Source of the DNA: Rhynchospora pubera
Taxonomy: Eukaryota; Streptophyta; Magnoliopsida; Poales; Cyperaceae
NCBI GenBank assembly: GCA_028095005.1
Contig: CM051462.1
Coordinates: forward strand, 118,224,752-118,288,751
Direction of reading: 5' to 3'
Length of the DNA: 64,000 bases
Numbering within the stretch: the stretch's first letter is position 1; every line of letters begins with the position of its first letter. This document shows, in pieces, positions 23,381 to 34,292 of the stretch. The notes below the pieces were generated by a model that made no database searches, had not been told where the DNA came from, and was given only the letters and a program-made list of their open reading frames with translations. The position numbers and the translations under genes were made by a program.

Positions 23381-25682
23381 TCAAATAGAAGATTTCCAGA
23401 TTTTTTTGACAGGCAGCGGAAGCAATAGCAAATAGGCAAATAGAAGGAGATGTTCTCCTCCGATCTACTTGAGTTGAGTGCAAAGAAAATTCAGGAAAAA
23501 TTATGAAGGAAAAAAAAAAACCTCAATGGCACCCTTCAATCTCTTTATCTCAAGAGTTTGCCTTTCTGCCAGCTCATGGGCTTCCTGATACCGCTTTATT
23601 GCTGAAGTAGCTTTCCTTCGCTCCTTCATTACCTGATTCATTGATATGTAAAAATTAGATACTGTTTGACTAAATGCTCTACATCTGCAGGAGATGAAAG
23701 ATGCTCGATGTTTAACCTGTTCCTCAAGTTCTTTAATTCGTTTGATAGAAGCCTCTTCAATAAGAGCTCGGTGCTTGCATTCTTCATCAAGCATTCCTGT
23801 AATCTGGTACCGCAGTTCAGCCATTTCTTGAGTCAGATCCTCTGCATCTTCCTTTGCTTTTCTCTTCTCATCGTGAAGCTCTTCCTAGTCATAATTCATT
23901 GTGAGCCAGACATCGTCAAAATCAGTGAAGTGTAGAATGAAACTTTTGGTGCTGTACCAGTGAGATTAAAAACGTTCATGTGGGACATGACACGTTTAGT
24001 TAAAGGAAAGCTTTCTAACGGTAAATTGTCATACATTTGGTTTGTTGGAAGTTTGGTACCACCACATTCTATTCTTTGTTTCCTTTGGTTTTATCCATGG
24101 CAGAAATTAGGTCCTCTAAGTTTCCAACATAAACATCTCATCAAGATTTCAATCCATAACTAAACATAAGGACTCAGGAACTTTCAGCACTATAATATGT
24201 GCCACATAATACTGGGGTAAACTGTTGCTTCCATGAAATTATAAGAGACAAACCTTAAGTTGGTTAACCAAAATTTCAGATTCCTCGACCTTGTCCCTCA
24301 TCTTTTTCATCTCAATTTCTACATAATGGTCATAAGTGGCCACAATTGCAAGTTTAGAAAAGAGTGGGCCCAAAGGTTCCTCAGAACTGCTTCAGAAATA
24401 GAAAAACAATTAGTACTAGCTAGTTACTTGATATTTGGATGAGAAAGATATTGCTGCTTAAAATCTTCAAGAGTAAAAGAACAAAGGAAATAGTAGGCAG
24501 AAGTTTTGGTTGGGCAAATGAATTTAGCCAACATTCAAGAAAAAAAAAATGTCGATACATAAAATTTAACATTTGAAATTAAACCCCTACGTACCAGAAA
24601 TCAGTTAGCAACTCACTCAAAAGTCTTCTGTACTAATACTGACAAAACACCACAATACAATAATACCACACAGCCAACAAATTGTATATTTTCATAATTA
24701 TTTCTAAACACAACTTAAGATAGTAATTACTAAGAAGTAAGAACAGACAAACATTTGTGTGCTTACCACAAGTCATCCGAGAAGCACAAATTTTTCCTCA
24801 TCTCAAGCAGCATCTCTTGTTCAATTTTTCCACCCAAATGTACGCTCAAGTTCTCTAATAACTTTTCAAGTTGTGCCTCAGCCTTAGAGAATAATCTTCT
24901 AGATTCTAACCTATACAAATGCAATTCCTTATTCTCTGCCTCTAGTTGGCTAATAGCTTCCCTTGACTCAAATAATCTCTGCTCCATTTCATTGAAGTCA
25001 AGCTTCAAACTTTCAATCTCACATTGGGAATCCAAATATACCATTTCAAGCTTTTGTACTTGCAACACTGAATTGTGCAACTCCTCTTCCTTGTGTTCTA
25101 ACTCGTGTATCAAGTCCAAGCATTGTGATTCTGATCGCTGTAACTCATTTTCCATAAGACTCAACTTTTCGTTTAATGTTTCAAGTTCCCTCACTTTTAT
25201 TTCTAGGCTGTGTATGTGTTCTCCCATGAAACTAGCTTCTGAACTCCTGAGATTTAATTGATCTTGCAAATAATCTGCAATTTAATTTCTCAGCAAGTGT
25301 AACTGAAGTAGATTAAAAAAATGTATAGCTCCCCTTGCTGATTGCTTACCTATTTCTTGATAACAGTTCTTTAGCTCTCTCTCCAAGTTCTCAATACAAT
25401 TATTTTCCTTCTGGTTGGATATTGTTGCTGATAATCCATTTGACCCCAATTTCTGTATAAATAAAACAGTGATTTGCAATGTTTCTTTCTGATCAGAAGA
25501 TGTAAATTTTGAAATTGAGATGGATAAAAGGATTCCAAAAAGCAAAAGTCACCTAAGTTTCACTACACAAACACCAACCAAATACTGATACTGATAGCTC
25601 AATAAAATGAATAAAACAGCTTATAATTATTTACCTGTCGATGCATATGCAGACCCGAGCCATTACTTGATCTGCTTGCCAT
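23381..25682 (-). CDS. Long coiled-coil protein of unknown function, 7 coding exons, about 384 aa
   Basis: Coding exons: 25682-25635 (MASRSSNGSG...), 25452-25350, 25274-24767, 24386-24254, 23884-23717, 23632-23522 and, tentatively, 23464-23381. All internal phases agree. Almost the whole protein is heptad-rich, Glu/Lys/Leu/Gln-rich coiled coil, for example ELETLNEKLSLMENELQ and the segment AELRYQITGMLDEECKHRA. The latter resembles a conserved block of plant USO1/myosin-tail-like coiled-coil proteins, but I cannot name the family securely. The last exon is uncertain: a TAG acceptor gives 27 residues with a hydrophobic run (LLLFAYLLLLPLP), while an acceptor 3 nt earlier gives an immediate stop. 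The start ATG lies directly after a TTTTGTGCAG acceptor, and the 5'UTR exon is about 1.9 kb upstream. Confidence 0.75.
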
Positions 25683-25724
25683 CTGCACAAAATTATGAAA
25701 AATTATAGGAAAGTCGTGCAGTAC

Positions 25725-27364
25725 TGATGAGTGAATTTTATATGCATATTCAGGTACCATTTTGTCTCCAAACTAAATCAATTGCCTTGAGTTTACATAG
25801 CTTACATAGTTTAGATGAGTTTAAGTTAGTTTAATTAGGTTTTTGTATCAAGAATGAGTTACTACCATAATTTCTAATTTTATTGCAGATTCTGGACAAG
25901 AAATGACTTGGATGAGTCCATAAAGTTGAAGAGCTCGTTCTAAGCTTTCCAACGAATCTTGAATCACCTCAAACGGAGTTCGGATGAAGGAGATATGCAC
26001 AAAATACTAACAGGACGCAGTGTTGACATTTTCCTGCGACCCGCTGAAAGTCCCAGCGGCCCGCAGACCTGGAACTGCCAGATTTAGCAGAATCGCCCGA
26101 TTTGGCAATTCTATATTTGGATGGCGATTTCTACCGACTCCAGGTGCATCCAGAGCACGTCTTCAGTTATTTCCAGCGTTTCTACACCTTCCCAAGGCCT
26201 ATTAAAGACATGTTTGAGGGAGAACAAGGGAGAGAACAAGAAGGAGACAAAATCTAAGGTCAAGTAAGGGTTAGACATTGAGTTATTTGAGAGTTAGGTC
26301 TCAAGTCCAGATCGTAGCAGCGCCAAGCAGGTTGATTGCGACAGCAAGAGACGTGTTTGATAGGAGATTTCGACACACGCAAGAGTAATTGGTTGTAATC
26401 TTTCCTTATTCTCATTTTCTCTTGTGTTTGTATGATGTCTTTTAGTTTTTGATTGTTTGTTCTAGGGCTAGGGTTGTAAACTCGAATTCTTAGTTGTTGA
26501 TTGCATGTTTATTTAGTTTATTTGATATCTTTGTATTTTATACCTTGCTTGAATTGCTTGAATTGATTATGCCATGATTGTTTAAGTAGATTTGTTTACA
26601 CCCGTTAAGTAGAGCTCACTTAATTGCTAGGTGGTTAAGTCCAAATAAACTTAGATTATTAGGCATGATTATGATTAACATGAAGGTTGTAAACTGAAAG
26701 GTTAAACCAGGACTAGTTAACGAGAGTTAAGTCCTTTCCAAGAGTGAAAACTCAAGGATTTCATAAGTTAGAAAGGTATAAACTTGTAAAAACTAGACCA
26801 CGAAACGATAGTTGAAATCTAGGTTCTATACGAGGAAAATTGAGTTAATTAATTGATAACCAGACCTAAACGAGAGTTTGATCTAGGAACCTTAATTAAG
26901 CCATTATCCCTACACAATTATCAACTGAATTAAGTCAATTTGCAATCACATCGCTAATCCTAGCGGGCCGCTGAGTGAATCAGCGAGGTTGTCTATGCCC
27001 GCCAAGTAGCCAACGACCAGTCTAATAGATTAGCGACCTAGGTTCTTTTAGCGGGCCGCTACGAGAGTCAGCGGGCCGCTGGAACTGGGACTAAAAAGAA
27101 GTGTTAGCAACCAGAAACCCTAGAATTTCGTAACTTGTTGAATCTCTCTCATTAATTCTTGTTTTGACCTTGAAACTAGACTTAAGATTTGAACCCACCT
27201 GCAACCCTAAATTCTTAAGAGTTGAACCGTCTAGCTAGTTTAGTAAAGTAAAAGACTAATATTCCAACACTGTCCCTGTGGATTCGACCCTCAAGTTGTT
27301 CTACGAACGATTAGATCGATAGACACGAGGTTTTTATTTTGAGACTTGGTTTTCCCATCGATCA
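25725..27364. mobile_element. Solo LTR (1640 bp) in the 5'UTR intron of the coiled-coil gene
   Basis: The sequence begins TGATGAGTG and ends CCCATCGATCA. The 5-mer AGTAC occurs directly before (25720-25724) and after (27365-27369). TG...CA ends plus a 5-bp duplication define an LTR-retrotransposon LTR, and no second LTR or internal region is present, so it is a solo LTR. It contains repeated AGCGGGCCGCT words and a CTGTGGATTCGACCC segment near the 3' end, as seen in Ty3/gypsy LTRs of plants. Lineage assignment is an inference. Confidence 0.9.
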
Positions 27365-27621
27365 AGTACTACTCCGCATAAGATTCCGAGGCACAAAAAT
27401 TGGAAAAGATACTAACAAATTTGTTCTGAAAGCGCCTAAACAATACTGGATTGATATTGAAGCTTTCATTTCTCATGACATACGTAGATTACAATACAAT
27501 TGAAAGACAATTCGGAGCCGCGTTACTAAAGAGAAGTAAAGAGATAAAGACATACTTAAAAGCAGCTGTACACGCACAAACTGAATCAATCTATCAGAGA
27601 AAGACAATGGAGACCACTTAC

Positions 27622-27950
27622 TGTCTTGATAGATGGAGAGGAACGGGTCTGAGGAGATGGTGTTGGATTCCTCGGCTGTGTCGTACGGACACTTGTTCAA
27701 GACCTAATCGGCGCCGTAGCAGCGCGCAGCGCGGCTGAGGTGGCAATCGACAGTAAGAGAGAGAGGAGCAGGAACACACAAGGAAAACTGGGAAAGTTTC
27801 CTTAATTCCTTTGTTGGGAAGGGAAAGTGGGGAAGTCTTCGAAAGACGGTAGCACAAAGCTTCGGTTTGGAATTTTGGATCACCGATGATAGGGCTTCAA
27901 CGGGTCTCCCAACTCCCAAGGAACATTGGTATTCGTATTCGGTAGATTAT
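27622..27950 (-). other. 5'UTR exon and promoter of the coiled-coil gene
   Basis: On the minus strand the sequence ends in AAGACA followed by GTAAGT, a strong donor at 27621. This would splice to the acceptor just before the start codon at 25682. The region is GC- and CT-rich relative to its surroundings, as expected for a plant 5'UTR. The transcription start is not defined; an upstream limit near 27950 is a guess from composition. Confidence 0.5.
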
Positions 27951-27960
27951 TTATGGAATT

Positions 27961-28190
27961 TTTTTTTTTTTTTTTGGTAATGAGCCCGTGGGCATTTCAT
28001 TCATACATAAAAATCAGTTGTACAATGTCCAACAAAATAAAGTCATAGTAAGATTACATATCAAGAGGAGGAAACAAGGGAAATGTAAAACCTAAACAGG
28101 ACAGATTTTTCCTTCGTGCATAATTTGCCAAATTGTGTGCCTCCACGTTATCATCTCTTGAAATTATTTCCCAGGAGGCCAGGAAGTATA
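27961..28190 (-). mobile_element. 5'-truncated LINE 3' end (RNase H tail and poly-A)
   Basis: Read on the minus strand, 28185-28054 encodes SWEIISRDDNVEAHNLANYARR, the typical C-terminal RNase H-like segment of plant L1 LINEs, up to a TAA. A short 3'UTR containing ATGCCCACGGGCTCATTACC follows, then a run of As (the T-run at 27960-27975 on the plus strand). The 5' part of the LINE is missing. A second LINE end with a related 3'UTR lies at 60393-60650. Confidence 0.7.
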
Positions 28191-28199
28191 GATGCTACT

Positions 28200-29529
28200 A
28201 TCTTTAGTATTATTTAGTTTGAATAAATTAACAAGTTATTATACGTACAGGTTAATAGTTTCTGTTGTATACTGTATACCATATACAAGTGTGAGCAGTA
28301 GTTTACTAGAACCAAAGTGAATAAATTAAGTAAAGGGATCAAAATGAATAATTTATATTACTGCCAATTGCTAACATCAATTTTATTTCCCGTTTATTTA
28401 GCATTACGTCGGAAAAATAAATGGATATGATATCTGCATTAATTGTTGCCAGAATTTTGCTTCTTCATTATTTGAAAGTTTATTCGAGTAAGAAGTATCA
28501 TAAAAATCATTAACCATGCCCAGCAACTCATTTAAGCTGAGTAAAAAATACTGATGATATTAATTGTAACTTTTCAGCACTTTATGTTCTTATATATCTT
28601 TGTAGAATTGATCAATCAACTAAAATGTAATAAAAATTATTATTGTTGTTGTTGTATTAAAATATTGTTCTGAGCAATTTATTTCTCTATCAACTGAAGT
28701 CATTAGTCGCCAAAGTTTGTTATTATCGTTTAAAACCTCCGGGATCTTGTCTAGCCTCTATAGTCTATATTGGTATGTTTGGAAGTTCATAGAATAAGAA
28801 CAAGTTATTTTTTGTTTAGCACCATTTAGAACAAAAAGAATAAGAACAAAATGAATTTTATTTTTGTTCCAACAAAAACATGAAACTAGAACAAAAAAAA
28901 AACAAGAACAAGCTCTTATTCCACGCCACTTCAAACATTTAAAGTCTTTTATCTTTTCCCTTTTTGTTAAGAACTCGTCGACACTTTCTTAATTTAAGTG
29001 GATACATTGTTACTTCAAGATTTGAGCCCATTGATGAACTCTCTGGCAAAATGTCTGGCCCGGCAGAATAGATGCTCTCTGGAAAAGCATTTTCGCTATT
29101 ATAGAGAAGCATTATGAATTATGAGTAGTCCGTTTTCTGTTACCAACTTACCATAGCCCCAAGCAGATGGTCACTCACAAGTCTGAAGAACAAGTAAAAT
29201 TGCTACGTACATGAAGCTCTCAAATGCATTTTTGTACATTTATCTATCATCATTAAAAAGCAACAAGACATAGTACGGAACCAAAATTTACATCTTCAAT
29301 TTATCTAATATCCGTTACAAGAAAAGGTTAATATATGCAAAAAGCTCTTTGAGAAAAAAATTACACAATTACAATTAATTGTCTATTTCAAGGTTCGGGG
29401 AGGAGTCATCCTACAAAGTGATACAACACAACGTTGTAACAAGATCAAATTTTCTATACAAGAAACTATGGGGAGAATCATGATGTAAAATTGCTGAATT
29501 TACAAAGAGTTGTCAGATAGCTACAAAAT
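28200..29529. other. Intergenic plus ELM2 gene 3' flank
   Basis: AT-rich. The segment 28770-28930 has related ends (TGTTTGGAAGTTCATAGAATAAG and CTTATTCCACGCCACTTCAAACA inverted) and an internal AACAAAA-rich middle, so it is a probable small MITE. Nothing else was recognised. Confidence 0.45.
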
Positions 29530-31148
29530 TTAGAAAAAACCATCTCCGCTAATGTCATAGTTATCCCAAACCTCCATCCCTATAACCTCATCAACAACAT
29601 TACATGCGGATAAAAAATCATCTATTTCATTTCTGTTGCCGAAATCAATATCCCAGTTTTTCAAATCATCAAAAGCTCCATCATTTGATACGATACCAAA
29701 CCCATTATTTGCATCAACACACTGGAAGCCCTCATCAAATGATGTGCATGAGTCGGTATTCCCATCTTCCTCGAGGATTCCAAACTCAAAGCAAGGCTCT
29801 TCCTCCTTGTTCTCTCCAGCAATGGCGCGTTCGCAATATTCATCTTCTTCTAACTGCTCGCTACTGTCCTCTCTTACATACACATTACTGCAAACAAAAT
29901 CATCACCATCTGTCAGAGACTCAATAGCAGACTCATTTTCTTGCTCATCTTCTTCCTCTTCCTCTTCCTCTTGTTCGCACACCTGTGGCATGCTTTCAGG
30001 CTCTTGCCATTCATCATCATCACTGTCAATGTGGGCTGGATCCCACCTGTTCTGCTGGGCCCGTTTCCTCAGAATAAACACATTGAAGTAATAGCTGACC
30101 AAATCTCTACTTGACTTATTTGGGAATATATATGGAAGATCATCCCAGAAATTTTTGTCCATCGATTTAGGGTTTGAGGATACAGCTTCTTGGAACAACT
30201 TTTCTTCTTCAGCTGTCCAATTTAGCGCAACTTCCTCTCCTATATTGCAAAATCCCAAGTTCTCAAATTTCTCTTGCCCATAAACCCTTCTAATATCCTC
30301 CCTCACCTCCGCTACATGTTGTCTGACACATCGCATGGAGCCCTCATCAGCGCAATCACAACATATATTGCGACTTAGAACCGGGTCCAAGTCATGCGAT
30401 GGGGAAACACAATATCTAATCCACTTCTCACTGTCGCCATCATTATCATTTACTGACGATGGATTCCAGTCAGGAATCAGAGCTTGGTGATTGGGCCCAA
30501 TTGCAACATGTTTGTGGGAAAGATCTTCATGAACTGAAGAGGGTTCACAAACCAGAGTGCATATCTCTTCTACCTTACCACGTCGAGTTACTGACTGGTA
30601 GTCACAGTCACTAGGAAATGTGGGCACCCAGACTGGTGAACTCAAATTTGTCCACGGCAAGTCATAGCAACCACTACATGCCACCTCATCTAAGTAACCA
30701 TAAAGCAGCAGTTGGTGATTACTACTGTATATCTTGTGTTCAACAGTGTGAAAGTCAAAGAAAAACGGCAAAATTAAAAAAGATATATTCCTAACCTGAA
30801 GGAGGTGTTCCCTGAAATGAATCCATATTATCGATTTGTTTCGCACGTTTGCGACCAGCATTGTCAGGGCTGACATCACAGGGGAATCGCTTGCCATTAT
30901 CTTTAAAATTGTCAAGTCTCAAATCTTCCCCAGATGTGTCAAAGACATCACACCCTGAGCAATCTTTTATTTATTTTTTATTCAGACAAGAACAAGTGAG
31001 CTAAGAACTCAATAGAAACTGATTCAATATGGCCAATAAATGAGAATGGCGTATCTCTACCTGAAACATGTGATGTGCCAACAGCCTTTTGCACATAGCC
31101 AAAGGCATGATCATAGGTAAAAGAAGGCTCGTTTTGATTGTTCACCAT
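29530..31148 (-). CDS. ELM2/SANT-like domain nuclear protein, 3 coding exons, 468 aa
   Basis: Coding exons: 31148-31061, 30954-30796 and 30689-29530 (1407 nt, phases consistent). An in-frame reading straight through the second intron also exists, but the splice to GATGAG at 30689 is the only one that keeps phase. The ELM2 signature GPNHQALIPDW is at residues 147-157. A SANT/Myb-like segment (LNWTAEEEKLFQEAV, then YYFNVFILRKR) runs at about 237-291. The C-terminal third is very acidic, with a Glu run. A basic patch NAGRKRAKQ lies near residue 65. This matches plant proteins annotated as ELM2 or ARID2-like and thought to act in chromatin regulation; such a role is inferred. A 5'UTR intron (31156-31879) precedes the start. 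Confidence 0.8.
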
Positions 31149-31154
31149 ATTTAA

Positions 31155-31990
31155 CCTGGAGATCAAAACAAAGGCATATGAAAAGGATCCATCTAATATA
31201 TCAATCAACAACACTTAGCATGCACTTGCACAGATCAATCACAGGTAACTAACAACCTAAGTGTAATTCATAAGTGCAACATAGTTCAATTTGTCAATTG
31301 TAAAAAAGCCAGTACATAATTGAATATGGAAGTGTGAATTCGCAATTGTTTTCAGTCACATGTCCTAGGGATACTAAAACATTGCTATCATTTGCAATGT
31401 AAGCTAGATTATGTGAAAGACTGGAAATAGGCATCCACAAAATATAAGCACAATAGCATAGAGCATAAGGAAGCAATTAAAATAGTAAACAGAAGACATA
31501 GGACTTGTACCTAATAAAAGCAAAGTCCCCTTATGTTAATTTAGGGCCAAGTTGTACAAGCAATTAATGAAATTGTAATAGTAATCTTTATGCAATATGA
31601 AATTCTAACGTATTAACTCCTAATTTATTCATCTTGAAATATTAGCTTGTAAATAGATAAATAGAAAAACGCGTTAACTGATTCGGGGTTAGGGTTTGCA
31701 ATAATATGAAATTGATCATAGGCAAGACAAGGATTGGTAAAGAAACGATGATTAAACGTTTTTCCCCCAACCTGATCGACGAATTGGGATCAAAATCAAG
31801 GTCAAACTCGAAAACGAATTTGTACGAAACCCTAACCCTAGAATTTGATCGAAGCAACAATAAGGAAAGAAACTTATACCAATCGAAAGCGGGAGACGAG
31901 CACAAATCGAATCGAAAGCTAATTTGAAGAAACGAATGATGAATCCGAACGAAATCTCGATCGTAAATCGACACGAATTGGGGCAAAACT
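31155..31990 (-). other. 5'UTR exon, 5'UTR intron and promoter of the ELM2 gene
   Basis: On the minus strand a donor TTG/GTATAAG at 31880/31879 and an acceptor CTCCAG/GTTAAATATGG at 31155 bracket an intron of about 724 nt just 7 nt upstream of the ATG. A first exon rich in TCGA-type words lies upstream, at about 31880-31990. The transcription start is not determined. Confidence 0.6.
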
Positions 31991-32398
31991 GGATCTGTCG
32001 GCCTTATATTTTGACCTCCTTTTCAATTTTATTTTAGGATCAGGTTGACTAATAATATCAATTACTAATACACCCCTGGATGATTTTGTGATGATTCCAG
32101 AAAGGCGTGTTATTATTAGCAATAATTGATTCCATGTGAGGGTAAAATAGGAAATTACAGCAAACAAGGATTGGAATAGAATTTTATATTAGTTGTAGGG
32201 AGAGACCAAATGTGGTCCCCTTCAGTCATACTTTTCAGAACAGCCGTCCGATCAAAATTTAATGCCTGCGATTTCGTTCGGTGGTCCAACTAGGCGGCCC
32301 AATGAGGTAGCGCACTCATTGATGATAATATAAATAACACCCGGTTTACGGACGTACAATAATAAAACCTCACTACATGTGGGACCACTGTGCTTGAC

Positions 32399-32610
32399 GG
32401 GTCCGTATCCTCTGCCAATCTTTTGCGATTGGTAGAGTGCCGACGTTTGATCCGAGCCGTTAGATCTAATCTCGACGGTTAAAAATTTTTCAAGCCTATC
32501 AATCTAGTTATATGCACGGAGCTCCCTTAACCGTTGAAATTAAATCTAACGGTTCATATCAGAGGTCGGCACTATACCAACCATTTAAGGTTGGTTGAGG
32601 ATGTGATTCC
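32399..32610. mobile_element. Mutator-type MITE (212 bp) with 10-bp target duplication
   Basis: TGTGCTTGAC lies directly on both sides (32389-32398 and 32611-32620). The ends form imperfect inverted repeats of about 95 bp sharing TATCCTC/GGATGTG-type termini, GGTAGAGTGCCGAC versus GTCGGCACTATACC, and GCCGTTAGATCTAAT versus ATTAAATCTAACGGT. No coding capacity. It sits between the ELM2 promoter and the large MULE. Confidence 0.85.
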
Positions 32611-32859
32611 TGTGCTTGACTCCCTTATTTCTCTTTGAACTTATACGCTACGAAATACTCCGAGTGCATCTGAATTTGAAAATGGGGATGTGATGAATTT
32701 GAACTGTAAGCGAAAAAACAAACATGTGGACCACGTGAGAGAATGGGGATTGCTTCCTCTCCATACGCGTTTATGGCCGAAATTTTGTAAAATAATATTA
32801 AAATAATATAATCCAATAAAATTAATATCAATTTAATCAGTTTAATATAAATAGTATCG

Positions 32860-32990
32860 TTAGATCGGAATCCTGGATTCCGAACGTTAGATCGGATTCT
32901 CGGATTCCGATCTAACGTTAGATCAGATTCTGGGATTCCGATCTAACGTTCGATCGGAATCCAGGATTCCGATCTAACGTTTACGATATA
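32860..32990. repeat. Subterminal palindrome array, left end of MULE
   Basis: Successive imperfect palindromes of the form GATCGGAATCC-n-GGATTCCGATC, joined by TAACGTTA or AACGTTCGA linkers. The same array is mirrored at 38667-38790, with further copies at 37506-37690 and 38118-38140. Subterminal repeats are typical transposase-binding regions in MULEs; that role is inferred here. Confidence 0.85.
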
Positions 32991-33392
32991 ACTCTGCTCC
33001 GGACCTCCTTTCCGCGCGCGAGCACAGTAAGTTTAATTTTTTTTTATTTTATTTTATTATTTATTTATTTAGTTTATTAGTTTTTAATTTAGTTAATTAA
33101 ATAAAAAAATAAAGAAAATATTCAAAAAATATTTAAAAAATCGGAAAAAATGAGGAAAAATAAAATTTAAAATTATATGTAATTTATTAATTATATTAGA
33201 TTTTTTTTTGTCTTTTTATTTGTTTATTAACTACTTAATTAATTAGAAAAATAGATAATAAATTGTAAAATTATTTTAAAAATACGGAAAAATAAGAAAA
33301 ATTCATATGAAAATTTATGTGTAATTAATTAATTTATTTTTTTTTTGCTTTTAATAATTAAGATTTTGATAATTAAATATGAGAAAAATTAG

Positions 33393-33772
33393 AACTGAAA
33401 AAACAGCTCCGGATTCGAAAAGTTTGGCGCTAGAAAAATAGGAAATACGCTCTGAAAAATTCTAACAAAAATACTAAGCTGTTAATTGGCGGACCAATTT
33501 TCCTAAACTTAAATTTCAAAATTTTTAGGCGTACCATTTGTTGAAAACAAAAATGACAAAGGACCAAGATAGTCACACTTTCAACTGAAAAAACAGCTCT
33601 GAATTCGAAAAGTTTGGCGCTAGAAAATTATGAAATACGCTCTGAAAAATTTTATCAAAAATACTGAGCTGTTAATTGGCGGACCTATTTTCCTAAACTT
33701 AAATTTCAAAATTTTTAGGCGTACCATTTGTTCAAAACAAAAATAACAAAGGACCAAGATAGTCACACTTTC
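33393..33772. repeat. Two 190-bp tandem repeats inside the MULE
   Basis: 33393-33582 and 33583-33772 are near-identical direct repeats starting AACTGAAAAAACAGCTC. A third copy starts at 33773 but diverges after about 30 bp. They lie just 3' of the transposase gene and contain no ORF. Confidence 0.9.
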
Positions 33773-33886
33773 AACTGAAAAAACAGCTCTCGATTCAACT
33801 TAGTATTACGAATATTACAATTATTTTTCACATCACATAAGAGTACAATTCAACTAAATATTACATTATCACCACAAAAATTACAA

Positions 33887-34292
33887 TTATTTTCTTCCTC
33901 CTCTTGCAAAATTAGTTATTCTTGCGCCAAGACGTAAAATTCCACCACGTATTCCGGTTTGTGCTCTGCTACTCGATGCTCCTTGACTGTCCCTTGTAAT
34001 TGATGTCCCCTGACTTGTGACATACCTAGCAGAACTTGAGTGTGGATCCACGCTAATGGAATTTCGGCGTGGTTCATTTCCTCCTATACCAAGACTAATA
34101 CGACTTTGAGTTCGTGGATCTTCGCTAACAGAACTTCGGCCAGGTTGAACTGGCTCCCTGGAAAAAAGAACTTTCACCTCGGTTACCTGTTGAAGGCGGA
34201 GCTCTATTCCTTGTACTTGTTCGTCTATGCGTGTTGGCACGCCTACCAGATTGAAGTTCCTCCAAAGAGATAGGTGGCTGTGGGTTGTTGTC
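33887..34292 (-). pseudogene. Possible lost or alternatively spliced C-terminal tail of the MULE transposase
   Basis: Directly after the transposase TAG the same frame reads DNNPQPPISLEELQSGRR... to a stop near 34123. In another frame an open segment (Ser/Arg/Gly-rich, ending ITNFARGGRK) runs to 33887. Disordered Arg/Gly-rich tails are common in MULE transposases, so this may be a tail lost by one nonsense codon and one frameshift, or one reached by an unrecognised intron. The catalytic and SWIM parts do not depend on it. Confidence 0.35.

Noticed and set aside
29530..30915. Reading the ELM2 gene as one 461-codon frame from 30915
   Set aside because: The N-terminal part of that frame runs through an intron and out of frame with the upstream exons; splicing 30796 to 30689 restores phase and a better protein.
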